Assembly (NCBI GenBank): GCA_025716855.1
Contig: JAIXMQ010000001.1
Location: 1-64,000 of the forward strand
Length of the DNA: 64,000 bases
Direction: 5' to 3'
Source: Pilaira anomala
Lineage: Eukaryota > Mucoromycota > Mucoromycetes > Mucorales > Mucoraceae
Of this stretch, positions 22,801 to 32,989 are shown piece by piece. The position numbers and the translations under genes were made by a program. Each line of letters begins with the position of its first letter. Positions within the stretch are counted from its first letter, which is position 1. The notes beneath the pieces were generated by a model. The model made no database searches, was not told where the DNA came from, and was given only the letters and a program-made list of their open reading frames with translations.

Positions 22801-23004
22801 TCGTTCTATGGAACGTCCTCAAAACTTTGCTCAAAAGATTTTGGGTAAGGCTGGAAAGACTATGAATCCAACTGAAATGCGTCGTTTCTCATCTGTGCAG
22901 GTAAGATAAATGAAAATGATAAAATGAAAGTGGATATGTACTGACAAATATGTCGTATTCTATAGACTTCTCATGCTGCTCAGGTATTAAATTCTCGTAA
23001 TTAA
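19832..23004 (+). CDS. PMA1: Plasma-membrane H+-ATPase (P-type, PMA family)
   Basis: Five exons run 19832-19959, 20046-20475, 20581-22540, 22611-22900 and 22966-23004, giving 948 residues. P3A-type ATPase hallmarks are all present. They are ALTGESLP near residue 200, the phosphorylation motif CSDKTGTLT with aspartate at residue 347, the nucleotide-domain hinge [18 protein letters not shown], and [14 protein letters not shown] near residue 606. Transmembrane helices flank these. The pump uses ATP to export protons and sets plasma-membrane potential. The C-terminus after the last helix is basic and serine/threonine-rich, including [19 protein letters not shown], and ends in a 13-codon exon. It does not look like the regulatory tail of ascomycete Pma1. 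Codon use is enriched in C- and T-ending codons compared with neighbours, consistent with high expression. Confidence 0.96.
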
Positions 23005-23252
23005 ATCTATCATTTTTTTTTTCCCATCAAATTTCCATACAAATATTCATACTCCTTAGATTAATTTAATAAACCATGTTTTTTTACATACAGACAATTT
23101 TAGTAGTTGATATATTTAAGGTGCTTTATTTAATAGTCATAGTGGATGGTTTTAATAAGTCTCTATAAATTCGGGTGTAAAATGACATTAATTCACTTCT
23201 TACTGAAAATAAGTAAAATATCAATCATCCTTTTATTACGGCCCAATTTGAG
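23005..23252. other. PMA 3' flank
   Basis: This short spacer follows the H+-ATPase stop and carries AATAAA-like motifs on an AT-rich background. Confidence 0.4.
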
Positions 23253-23588
23253 ATCAAATAAATGCATCCTTAACTCAGTTTGGCAGTGATTCTCCATCAT
23301 ATAAATTTAATAGAGTGGTATCAATTAAAAAATACCTCAATACTACATCAACAGATTTACCAACCACAGGCGAAGCATTAAATAAGTCTATTTTAATCCA
23401 TCCCAATTTCGGCCAAAAGCAAAATTTATTTGAAGTGGTACAAAAAAATCCAGTTATTGTTATTCTTCAATCAAAAAAAAAAAAAAAAAAAACCTTCTTA
23501 TAAGACGTTCTCTCATTCTGAATCTTGTGATATTATGACGGCTCTGGGCAGAAAGACCAATTTAAAGTTTTTAAATAAAGAAGAACAG
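23253..23588 (+). pseudogene. Coding-like relic broken by a poly-A run
   Basis: One frame from about 23253 reads as varied, protein-like sequence (for example NASLTQFGSDSPSYKF and HPNFGQKQNLFEVVQKNP) up to a run of 20 A at 23473-23492. Beyond the run, protein-like sequence resumes in a different frame (SYKTFSHSESCDIMTALG) to a GT-like site at 23589, followed by a T run. The composition differs from surrounding non-coding DNA. I cannot assign a family. It may be the remnant of a gene or element frameshifted at the homopolymer, or an isolated exon of an unseen gene. Confidence 0.35.
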
Positions 23589-24887
23589 GTTTTTTTTTTT
23601 TCTGTCTCATGATTATTATTTGGAGTCAAACTGATGTGAGAAAGATCGAATTACTTTTTAGTTTATAACGTCACAACATACAGCAACCGGATGCAACAAT
23701 CTGAAGATCCCACGCGTTCATTTGTTGTCGGCATAAAAAAAAAAAGAAATAGTACGAAAAAAGATACATGGAGTTTCTACGGCTGAATAATGTTGTCCAC
23801 TGTGAAGAAATATTGAAACAAAACTATATCAAACAAAAGCTTACTGTAGTAGTAATAGTTTATATTGTGTTTAAAACTGATGGCATCATAAATTTTGGCA
23901 GTTAAAAAAAAAAAAAAAAGGTTTCTTTAACGGTTTTACCCGTTACGTTCCTCGTGTGCCGTTTTAAGTTATCTGATGCTAAATCCGGGGCACTATTACT
24001 TAGTTCCTGGATATATATATATAAAAAAAAAGTTTTTTTTTTTTAAACTTTATAAAGTTACATCAAAGACGAAAGAGAGAGAGAGAGATGATTTAATTAA
24101 TTCATCACAGAAGCTAAATAAAGTTTTGTCTTCTATTTTTAATTGACAATAAATTTGAAAAAAAAAAGAAGTACATGATGGAGACGGTATATTGTACAAT
24201 AAGAAACGGATCGACATGTTATACATTGTGTCAGGTTGTTTTTAAAAGGAGGTTTTTTTTTTTTTTTCGCCTTTCAACAATTTGTATGTAGAGTAACCAG
24301 CCATTTCGGGTTAAATCTTCCTAAATAGTTTACCTACTAATTTGTATTAACAATAAACTTTATTTTCCTGAATTTGTGCCGCAAAAAAAAAAGTTATCAG
24401 ATAAAATTGTACATCAAAATTTCAAGTACAGCAAATCGAATGTAAGGAAATGTACCATTCAAAGTGAAATGGGGGTCTTCTTTACATGAGACCCCTGAAT
24501 TCAAGTTCAAAATGCATGAATTGTATTCGTTTTTTCTGATATCCTTAATAAAAAAGGCCTCACTGTCACGAAAATATTATTTATTGAGTGAATAAATAAA
24601 TAAAATATTGCGCTATTTAGTTGTTATTCACAAGTCTCTTTTTTTTTTTTTTTTTGTGACACAAGCAAATTATATTTTTTATACTAAACAGAGAGAGAGA
24701 GTGAGTGAGAGAAGACTATTCATTATTTAGTCTATTTTTTGATCATCAAGTGTTATCAGATTAAATAGATAACAAAAAAAAAAGTGAATTAAACACTAAA
24801 ATATTAAGTATCAAATATTAAAAATAAAAAAGGCTTTGGTGTATTGTGTAACAAAGATCGTAATTGATTTATTTAATATTAATAGTT
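23589..24887. other. Intergenic region downstream of ODC
   Basis: This AT-rich stretch has many A and T runs and GA repeats near 24076 and 24692. It includes a small perfect hairpin (GGGGTCT paired with AGACCCC, 24472-24495). No gene is seen. Confidence 0.5.
24472..24495. repeat. Short hairpin
   Basis: GGGGTCT at 24472-24478 pairs with AGACCCC at 24489-24495 around a 10-base loop. It lies about 400 bases beyond the ODC stop codon. Function is unknown. Confidence 0.6.
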
Positions 24888-26263
24888 TTAACAAAAAGTG
24901 TTTGTGTAAACAACTTCAGATTTTTTAAATCCATTAAATTGAGAAGCAGCACAAATAGTGTAAGCACCCATGTTTTCATAATAGAGCCAATCTCCAGGTT
25001 CAAGCTTGGGTAATTGAGTTGACTTATTTAAACAATCAATGGAATCACAAGTAGGTCCCCAGACACTACATTCAAATTCAGGTTGGGCAACATCTTGACC
25101 AAACATGAATTGGTCATCTTTCATCAAGACCTTGGGTTCAACAATTTGATGATCAAAGATGATACAGTTAAAAGAACCATACATACCATCATTGACATAA
25201 TACATATACTGTTCAACACTTTCAGCTTCTTTTTCTTCTTCAATTACAGGCATAGTAACAGTTCTTCTACCAATAATGTTTGTACAGATGGTGAAAGCAG
25301 ATGCAACATAGTAACGACCTGGTTCAGCAATAACACGAATATCAGAAGGAAATAAACGATCTACAGCAGGACCCAAGACAGCAGCTACCTTTTCAAAAGT
25401 AATGCCATTCTTAACATCTGCACCAGGGAAACCACCACCAACATCAAGAAGACTAAAGTTAAAGCCAGCAAGAGCAGCTTGATCAAACACGATTCTAGCT
25501 CTAACGACAGCATCTACAAATGCATTTTCATCAAGACAGCCACTACCGACATGAAAACTAACACCGATTACATTCAAGTCTAATTCTTTAGCAGTTTCCA
25601 ACAAGGTTTGAACAGTATGTAAAGGAGCACCAAATTTAAGACCTAATTGACAAAGTGATTGAGAATCATCTGTCAAGATACGTAAGATGAGTTCAGCATT
25701 AGGATAATTCTTTTTAATCTTGTAGAGTTCTTCCGTGTTATCAAATGTCATACGTGATACATTTTGTTGAGCTGCGTAACGAATAAAGGATGCTTGTTTA
25801 CAGGGATTAGCATAGACAATACGATTTGATTCAACACCAACATCCAATACTTGTTGAATTTCTTGCTTTGAGGCACAATCAAAACCACATCCTAAAGAAG
25901 CTAATAACTTGATAATCATTGGATCAGGATTACATTTAACGGCTTTAAAAACAAAAGGATAGTGTTAGGAAATATATTTACTGACATTAAAGTATAACGG
26001 AACTTACCAAAAAAGGGTTCAATTCTTGGAAGTAAAGACTTCCATCTTAAATGTTGTCGAAAAACTTCACCCAAGTCACCAACAAAAAAGGCATTTTCTT
26101 GATCAGATTCCCATTTTTGATTTGAAATAGATTCAAGTCTTTGTTGAGTTACTTCGGATACAGATCTGTTATATACGTTTACATCGGGTGAAGGGACGGA
26201 CTTGAAGATGTCAACCACATCAAAGGGAGGATTAAGAACAACGGTTTCGAGATTAGCGTGCAT
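24888..26263 (-). CDS. SPE1: Ornithine decarboxylase
   Basis: Two exons (26263-26008 and 25942-24888) give 436 residues. This is a fold-III PLP-dependent decarboxylase. The PLP lysine lies in AVKCNPDP (Lys88), formed exactly at the splice junction. VSFHVGSGC and LLDVGGGFPG follow, then EPGRYYVASAF for phosphate binding, and the catalytic cysteine in WGPTCDSIDC (Cys384). The enzyme makes putrescine from ornithine, the first step of polyamine synthesis in the cytosol, and works as a homodimer with shared active sites. Homologues are controlled by antizyme; that is family knowledge, not seen here. The long, purine-rich leader upstream could allow translational control. Confidence 0.97.
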
Positions 26264-26845
26264 TTTTTCTTGTTTGAAATAGATAAACCAGGTTCAAGAC
26301 GCGGGAGAGTGAGAGCGAGCGAGCGAGTGAGTAAAAAAAAGAAGAAAGATAAAAAAAAAAAAAAAAGAAAGAGAATAAAATAAAGAGAAAGTATTTACCG
26401 TTTTTCAAAAAAGAAAAAAGGTGGTGGTAGAGAGGGAGAAAGGAAACAAAAAAAAAGGGAAAAGTGTCTTTTTTGAATGATCCTTTAACAAATAGTTAAA
26501 ATAGTTAAAAAGTTGGTTTTAAATAATAATAATAAAGAGGGAATTTGATGAAAATAATAGTAAGTTTCAAGAAAGCCAAGGAGGGAAGCCTCGCCGGTCA
26601 AATAAACTGTCTACAAGTCTTGTTTCTGAGGCCGTGATGGGCAAGGACGGACTGGGCGGTATTGCAGTCCGATAAAAGGAAAAAATAAAAAAGGTGATAA
26701 AAAGGTTTGAACTGAAAATACTTTATAAAGGAGTATAACAGCAAAGGATTATTTAAAAGGGGGGTTTTTTTTTTAACGTAGTTGTGATTCTTTTTTAACT
26801 GATATATAAAAAGTTAAAAAAAGAAAATGAGGCAAAGAAAAGAAG

Positions 26846-26876
<31 letters not shown>

Positions 26877-26897
26877 TTTATATATACTCAAAAAAAA

Positions 26898-26937
<40 letters not shown>

Positions 26938-27034
26938 CTTATATGACGGTGAATGAATGGGATAATCTAGTTGTATTTTACAAAATAGGAAATTATGGAT
27001 TTTTGTTGTCGTTTGGTTTTTTTTTTTTTTTTTT
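26264..27034. other. ODC upstream region with giant A and T tracts
   Basis: This 771-base stretch lies between the ODC start codon and the stop of the polyprenyl synthase gene, both on the minus strand. It contains a GAGCGAGCGAGC-type repeat (near 26312), GC-rich patches near 26588-26672, and a run of about 27 A (26847-26873). A run of about 35 T lies near 26902-26937. The two runs are complementary and about 28 bases apart. It presumably contains the ODC promoter and leader. Confidence 0.6.
26648..26671. repeat. Small GC-rich hairpin upstream of ODC
   Basis: CGGACT at 26648-26653 pairs with AGTCCG at 26666-26671 around a 12-base loop. It is about 385 bases upstream of the ODC start codon. 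Whether it is transcribed is unknown. Confidence 0.45.
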
Positions 27035-28665
27035 TTACGATCTTCTAGTCAATAATTTTTCAGTGATTTGGATTAGTGCTGATCGTGCATCAGAAGGTGG
27101 TAACTTGTACAATGCATCTGTAGCGTATTTACAGTGAATTTCTGCAAGGTTTAAAGTTTTCTTTAATCCATCACTTTGATACACAAAGTCTCTGGCCTAT
27201 AAAAAAACATTGGTTAAAAATAAATTTTAGTTGGTGTAAATTTTTTTTTTTTTTTTCTTACCCGCTCTTCATCACCCTTTTTTGAGAATTTACGCTTAAT
27301 TAAAGGTTCTAATTCAGGATATTCCTCCCAAGCAAATAAAACTGGTGCCGTAGCCAGACCTAATTTTAAGTCTGCACCTGCAGGTTTACCAAGTTCGGCT
27401 GCCGTAACAGTAAAATCCAACATATCATCGATAAGCTAAAAATAAAAATAAAAAAATAGCAGGGGTTTTTTTTTTTTACTAATAAATTAAATATTTCTCT
27501 TTTGAATAAATGGCTTTTTTTTTTTTTTCTGTATTACCTGAAAGGCCAGACCTAAATTCTTTCCAAAGTCATAAGCAATATCAGCCACTTCTTTTGTTGA
27601 ACCACCCAAGACAGCAGAAGCTTTACAACTTTGTGCGATTAAACTACCGGTTTTCATATAAGTCTTATCCATATAATGATCAAATGTACTCAATTTCTTT
27701 ACTTTTCCACCCGATTCTTCTTTTGTATTCCTTAACTGCATAAATTCACCTTCAACTAAATTTGCAATACAAGTTGCCATTAATTCAATACATTCTGCAT
27801 TTCTTAATCTTGCTAATGCAAGTGAAGCTCTAGCCAATAAAAAGTCTCCACCCAATACTGCCATTTTATTACCAAAACTAGCATTGGCAGAAGGTAAATT
27901 TCTTCTAGTCAAGGAAGCATCAATCACATCATCATGAAGTAAAGAGGCTGTATGAATCATTTCGGATATTTCAGCTAATCTTCGTTGTGTGGGTAAGATA
28001 ATACAGCCTTGATCAGTGACTGAGGGTGTATAATGAATCTTTTGATCAAAGACATCATCCGATGTGATATTTTCTAATCCATGTGAAATAGGTGTATCAA
28101 TCGATTGATAATCCACATTCGATATCAATCTCTTTTTATCTGCAATACTCGTTGCCTGTGCAATCAAAAGTACCAACAAGGGACGAACATGTTTACCTTC
28201 TCCACTAAAATAATGTTTGGCCACCGTATTTAAAAATGGATGCCCACTACCTAATAACTTTGAAATATTTCCCTTGATCTGTTTTAAATCTTCTCCTACT
28301 AATTTCGCTGGGTCTACAATTCTATCTAATGGATTGGTTTCTTTCTTTTGTTGTTGTTGCTGCTTCTTTTCTGTTACAAGACTTTGTGCTTCTTTAATTG
28401 CTTGGTTCCAACTTTCAGCTTCACCTGTAAAGATTGTATCCTCTGCTTTTCTTTCAATAGCTTGACTTAAAACGGCTGACTGTAAAGTATGAGCTATTTT
28501 ACCTAATACTGGCATCTCACTGGCTTCATTGGAAGAAGAAGAAGAAGAAGAAGCAATAGCGCGTAACTGTTGTGTGGTATGGAAGCTAGCTGCTCTAGGT
28601 ACATATCGAATAGTATGTTTGGCTAATGAAGCTGATTTCGTTGCATGTCGAATGAGTGTCAACAT
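27035..28665 (-). CDS. COQ1: Mitochondrial polyprenyl diphosphate synthase
   Basis: Three exons (28665-27538, 27435-27262 and 27196-27035) give 487 residues. A basic mitochondrial presequence (MLTLIRHATKSASLAKH) leads into a trans-prenyltransferase domain. It contains GKHVRPLLVLL, the first aspartate-rich motif SLLHDDVIDASLTRRN near residue 245, GGDFLLARASLALA, and YMKTGSLIAQSCKASA. The second aspartate-rich motif LGLAFQLIDDMLD spans the first intron junction (residues 379-380). Coq1 builds the polyisoprenoid side chain of ubiquinone in the matrix. A serine run near residue 40, a glutamine run near residue 100 and a loop before the first aspartate-rich motif make it longer than bacterial homologues. 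Chain length cannot be read from the sequence alone. Confidence 0.95.
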
Positions 28666-29391
28666 TGTTATGATTTTATGGAAATTTATGCACTATGATA
28701 ACGACCCAAAAATAAAATAAAATAAAAAAGAAAAAAAAAAATTGCGCACAACATCCCCAGATTGAATAGGACAAGGGGAAAACTTGAATTTTTGGTGGCT
28801 GAGCGTGATTTTTCCGCATTTCATCGTAAGCCAATGATATAGTGGAACAAAACAGAATTAAAAAGCGTGAAATGGGATATTTTTTTTTATATAAAAGCAT
28901 AGATGCTGCGAAGGCTTAATAGTTTTTGAATAAAAGTGCTTCATTGTTTAAAAGAAGAGAGATATCACTGCATTACTGCGCGTTCTATATACCCATATAT
29001 ATCAGGGACAGATATTTTTTTATTGGTAAAAAAGCAAATGGGTAGAACGGTTGACTCAAAATTATATGTCTAAGACTTTGATTGGAGGGGAGGGAGGGTT
29101 TGAACTGAACTCTGCCTAATTTTTTGACAGAAACAGAACTTTTTACAAAAACTGAACATGTGTCACATATATGCTATCATGACCAATTTATATCCCCGGC
29201 CGTTGTGTTAAAAAAATACTGTTAATCATAAAATGCACAGCACAGAGTATCACACAATATACCTTTTGGGAAAATTTTATTGATAACAAATTGTTATCTA
29301 TTACGTTTTTATCATTATCAACTAAAAAAAAAAAAAAAAAAAAATTGGTGTCAAAATGTCAAAAAGATGACATGATAATGACTTCATTTAT
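28666..29391. other. Intergenic, no gene seen
   Basis: AT-rich spacer upstream of the polyprenyl synthase gene and downstream of the small orphan at 29392. It contains a 23-base A run ending near 29343. No gene-like frame is seen. Confidence 0.5.
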
Positions 29392-29733
29392 TTATGATGA
29401 TGATGATGAAGAAGAAGAAGATACATTTTGAGGTCTATGTTCAATATCTTGATAACCAGTAGAAGAATCCCAATTACCTAGTGAAAAGTCTTCCACAGAC
29501 CCCTTTTCTGGTCGAGTACAAGTTAAATCGGGTTCTTCATCAGTAGAGACAGGTGTCGCACTTTCCTTTAGTTTTTCTGCAGAACTTTTACGGTCTTTTG
29601 CCAACATTTTTGAAAAGTCACTCCAGGGGATATCAACAAAGGATGTATTAGATGGTGTAATCGTACTTGGGTCTTCGTTTACGAGATTAGGTACTGTCTT
29701 TAAGTTTTGTAATAATTTATGACCAGGATCCAT
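29392..29733 (-). CDS. Hypothetical small acidic protein
   Basis: A 113-residue open frame starts at MDPGHKLLQNLKTVPN and ends in nine serines. I do not recognise it. It is hydrophilic and rich in serine, aspartate, glutamate and lysine, with WSDFSKMLAKDRKSS and SVEDFSLGNWDSS in the middle. No membrane or signal segment is seen. Upstream in-frame ATGs would add a lysine- and phenylalanine-rich stretch that looks non-coding, so I chose the ATG at 29731-29733. Varied composition outside the serine tail favours a real gene, but no homology supports it. Confidence 0.5.
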   Translation of the reverse strand: MDPGHKLLQNLKTVPNLVNEDPSTITPSNTSFVDIPWSDFSKMLAKDRKSSAEKLKESATPVSTDEEPDLTCTRPEKGSVEDFSLGNWDSSTGYQDIEHRPQNVSSSSSSSSS

Positions 29734-30964
29734 ATTATGTTGCTTTGGTTTAATGTAATAAAATGTAATTTTGAAGAAGAAGAAGAAGTGAAAAAAAATA
29801 ATTACAGTTTCGCTATTTATCTCTTTTCTTCCTCCCCCCAACTTTGTCTTATAAGTCAAGTTCTTTGTTTCGAATAATATTTTGATTATCCGAAATATCA
29901 TGAAAGTCATTGGCTATATTTTAAGGGTAAACAAAATAGGCTAACATCATAAATGTCGTCTTTTCTCCCCCAAATAATCCATTAGGTTGTTGTTTTGATC
30001 TAACTACAAAGGTTTTGGATGATCCTGTTACCCCAGGTTTTTAGCTTAATATTATAATAATGGTGCCTGTCTTTTGATATGTTTCATGCATTCACTTAGA
30101 TATATTTTACAATTAAAGGTGAGCACAGTTATCCCTCTCTTCAATTAAGTGTAGTAGTCATTGCTTGTTTACAATTTTCATACATTCTCCAAGAATTGAA
30201 ATTTACCGAAATAGCAGTGTGAACTATTATTTTAAAAGTCCTTTTACTATGATGTTATAATATCCAGAAACTCAAACTTTTTTTCGTCGGAGGTGTCGCT
30301 TTAGTTTTTTATGCATTTTTTTTTTTTCGCTTGGCTCTCTTTTATGATGAATGAGCAGGGTCTGGAACAGAGGAGATAATAAAAAAAATTGGAGCATGTT
30401 GTTTATTTTTCTGTTTTGATTTGATAATCTTGTAATAGTAAGCTAAAGGCAGTTTTCCTTGATCAAATGATAATAATAAAGGAAACCTCCTTTTTCATTT
30501 CACAGCGACGAGACTACGTTGAATTTTGATATAATTGATTTGAGTCGTGCGTATTTTCCTTTCTTTTTTTTTACGTAGAAGTAGTCAAAATAATAAGATA
30601 TATACACTCAGTATAGCTTTTAGCAGTGATTATTTAATGAGCCACAAAAGTACACTGGCGTTAATAAAGGATGAATGAAAATACTCCTTAAAAAAGACTT
30701 GTAAAAATTATTATTATTTTCATGCACAAATCCTTCACAGGGATCACCCCATTTTTGCTCTTTTTTATTTTTTATTTTTTTATTGGATCAAAAAAATTAC
30801 GACGCCTCCTGAAGTGACGTAATACGAAATTTGCTTAAGGTGAAATTGGTAAAAATTTTCGCTCGCACCCTGCGTATTTTAGTAAATACTTTTTTTTTTT
30901 TCTTATTTCTTTCATCACCCCTCTTTTCCCTTTTTCTTTAACAAAAATAAAAACAATCTACAAA
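29734..30964. other. Intergenic region upstream of the Yra1-like gene
   Basis: About 1.2 kb of AT-rich sequence holds the divergent upstream regions of the orphan and the Yra1-like gene. TGACGTAA at 30815-30822 matches the CRE/ATF-type core, about 145 bases before the Yra1-like start. The last 60 bases before that start are pyrimidine-rich, then A-rich. No additional gene is seen. Confidence 0.5.
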
Positions 30965-32307
30965 ATGAGTAACCTTGGCGCTCTCGATATGGCACTTGAA
31001 GATGTCATCACTCAAAACCGTTCAAACAACAAACGTTCAAACAACAACAACAACACTCGTCGTGGTGCTGGTGGAATCAACAAGAACCGCTCATCAGGTG
31101 TTCGTTCTTCGGTATGTTATTAAAAAAAATCAACTCTTTTCCCTCCTTTTATTCTTGCACAAAAGAAAGTATAAAGAAAAAGTGATTTCAGAAAGAAGAA
31201 AAGTTTTTTTTAAGCTTTCATCTGTTTTTTTTTTCAGATGAAAAAAAAAAAAAAAAACTTTTTTTGCCCTTGAATACTTTATTATTTATACTTTTTTTTT
31301 TGTTACCCACACTTTTGAAAAATCTGCAAAAAGGAAAAAAAAAAAAAAAAAAAAAAAAAGAGTTTATCATAGAATGGAATTTTCATGTTGAAACAAGACA
31401 AGCCCTTTTTTTTTTTGTGTATGCAGAGAATTTGTTATAAAAAAAAAAATTATGATGGAACATCGCGTCTTTTTTGAATCAACTCCTTTTGCAAATTTTC
31501 AACTCTTTATCATCTCTCTCCCTTTTTTTTTCAACCCCTCCTTTTTTTTTTATTCTATTTTTTTTTTTTTTTTTTTTTCTACATGTTCCTAATCGTCAAC
31601 CTCTTCTTCGAACCTTTTTGTGTGCGTTATAAAGCCATACAATGGAGCCAGACCTGCTCGCAACAACAACTCATCTAGACCCAGCAGACCTGTAGTTGCC
31701 AGATCCAACTCAAATACTCGTGCCAATAACAGTCTTGTCGTTGCCAATTTACATTTCAATGTGACTGAAAAAGACCTTTATGTAAGTTCAATCATTTTAT
31801 ATATATTGTTTAATCTTTTTTTATTTATTTCCTTTTTTTTTTGCATGTAGGATCTTTTTGGTCAAATTGGTCAATTAAAGAGAGCTTTCCTTCATATTGG
31901 TCCCAATGGTAAGTCAGCTGGTATTGCTGATGTCGTGTTTGTCAACCCAAATGATGCCGAAAAGGCTCGCAACACATATAACAATGTAGAATTAGATGGT
32001 AAAGTATTATTTGTATTATATTCTATTATTCAAATAACTCATGTAATATTCTCCCTTTTTTTTTTTTTTAGGTCGTCCTATGCGTATTACTCAATCTTCT
32101 ATTATTTCTGCTATTGCTGCTGTACCTGCACTCAATGGTAGTGGTAGACGTGGAAATGTTCGTGGTGGTAACAACAATCGTCGTGATAACAGCTCTCGTG
32201 ATGGTGGTAATCGTGGTGGTAACCGTGGTAGAAGAGAAACTCGTGCTAAGCCAAGTCAAGAAGATTTGGATGCTGATATGGATACTTATATGGCCAACAC
32301 TGATTAA
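30965..32307 (+). CDS. YRA1: Yra1/ALYREF-type mRNA export factor
   Basis: Four exons (30965-31111, 31635-31781, 31851-31998 and 32072-32307) give 225 residues. The N-terminus resembles the conserved UAP56/Sub2-binding box of REF proteins (ALDMALEDVITQNR). An asparagine/arginine-rich linker follows. The RRM has RNP2-like LVVANLHFNV and RNP1-like GKSAGIADVVF. The tail is RGG-rich and ends in LDADMDTYMANTD, another family signature. REF proteins couple transcription and splicing to export by joining TREX and recruiting the Mex67 receptor. The first intron is 523 bases, far longer than others in the window and full of A and T runs. In baker's yeast the YRA1 intron is also exceptionally large and mediates autoregulation. 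Confidence 0.94.
31112..31634 (+). promoter_or_regulatory. Exceptionally long first intron of YRA1
   Basis: The intron spans 523 bases between a GTATGTT donor and an AAAG acceptor, against a typical 50 to 150 bases elsewhere. It contains a run of about 23 A near 31336 and repeated T runs. Splicing regulation is inferred by analogy with yeast YRA1. Confidence 0.5.
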
Positions 32308-32331
32308 ATCTTGTTACAACTGTCTCTCTCT

Positions 32332-32369
<38 letters not shown>

Positions 32370-32457
32370 CTAAACATTATATATATAAAGTAAACTCACT
32401 CACTCACTCAATCAAAGTCACTCACTTCAATACACATGCAAATCATTTCAAAAAACT

Positions 32458-32492
<35 letters not shown>

Positions 32493-32989
32493 CAAAGGCA
32501 GTTTTTTTTTTAAAAAAATCAAACGATTTGGTGTTGCCCTTTGTTAAAAGCCGTCAAACTTGGATTCTAATTGAAGAAAAGAAGACAATATGGTTTAATT
32601 GACGTACAGAGATCTGTTTTCTTTTGAAGGAAAAAAAAAAAAAAAAGAGGCTTTGTTTTATTTTTTTGTTGATGTCCTTGTGAATGGTAAATTCTCAAAG
32701 TTGCCTTAAAAGCAGTTAAAAAAAAAAAAAAAAAAAAAAAAAGGGACTTGATGCATCGATTCGATATACATGAACAGTTGAAATTGACATTGGCAGTTTG
32801 ACTTGAACGTTAAAAAAGGATATATCTCTTTAAAGACTTTTAGTTCCAGAGGTTTTTTTTTTTATTTATATTTATGCATATCTTTTTCTTTTACAAGCGA
32901 CTTGTTTCTTTTTGCATAAGTTGTTAACTTTATTATTTGTTTATAATAATAAAAAAGAAAAGAACTATATAGAAAACCATTTTTTTTTT
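32308..32989. other. YRA1 3' region with CT and A repeats
   Basis: This convergent spacer contains a (TC)n repeat at about 32330-32364, a CACT-type repeat near 32398, and A runs near 32462, 32630 and 32718. No gene is seen. Confidence 0.6.

Noticed and set aside
26847..26937. Long A and T runs as poly(A) tails of retrotransposed copies
   Set aside because: No target-site duplication or retro-element sequence flanks them, and similar runs occur throughout the window including introns.
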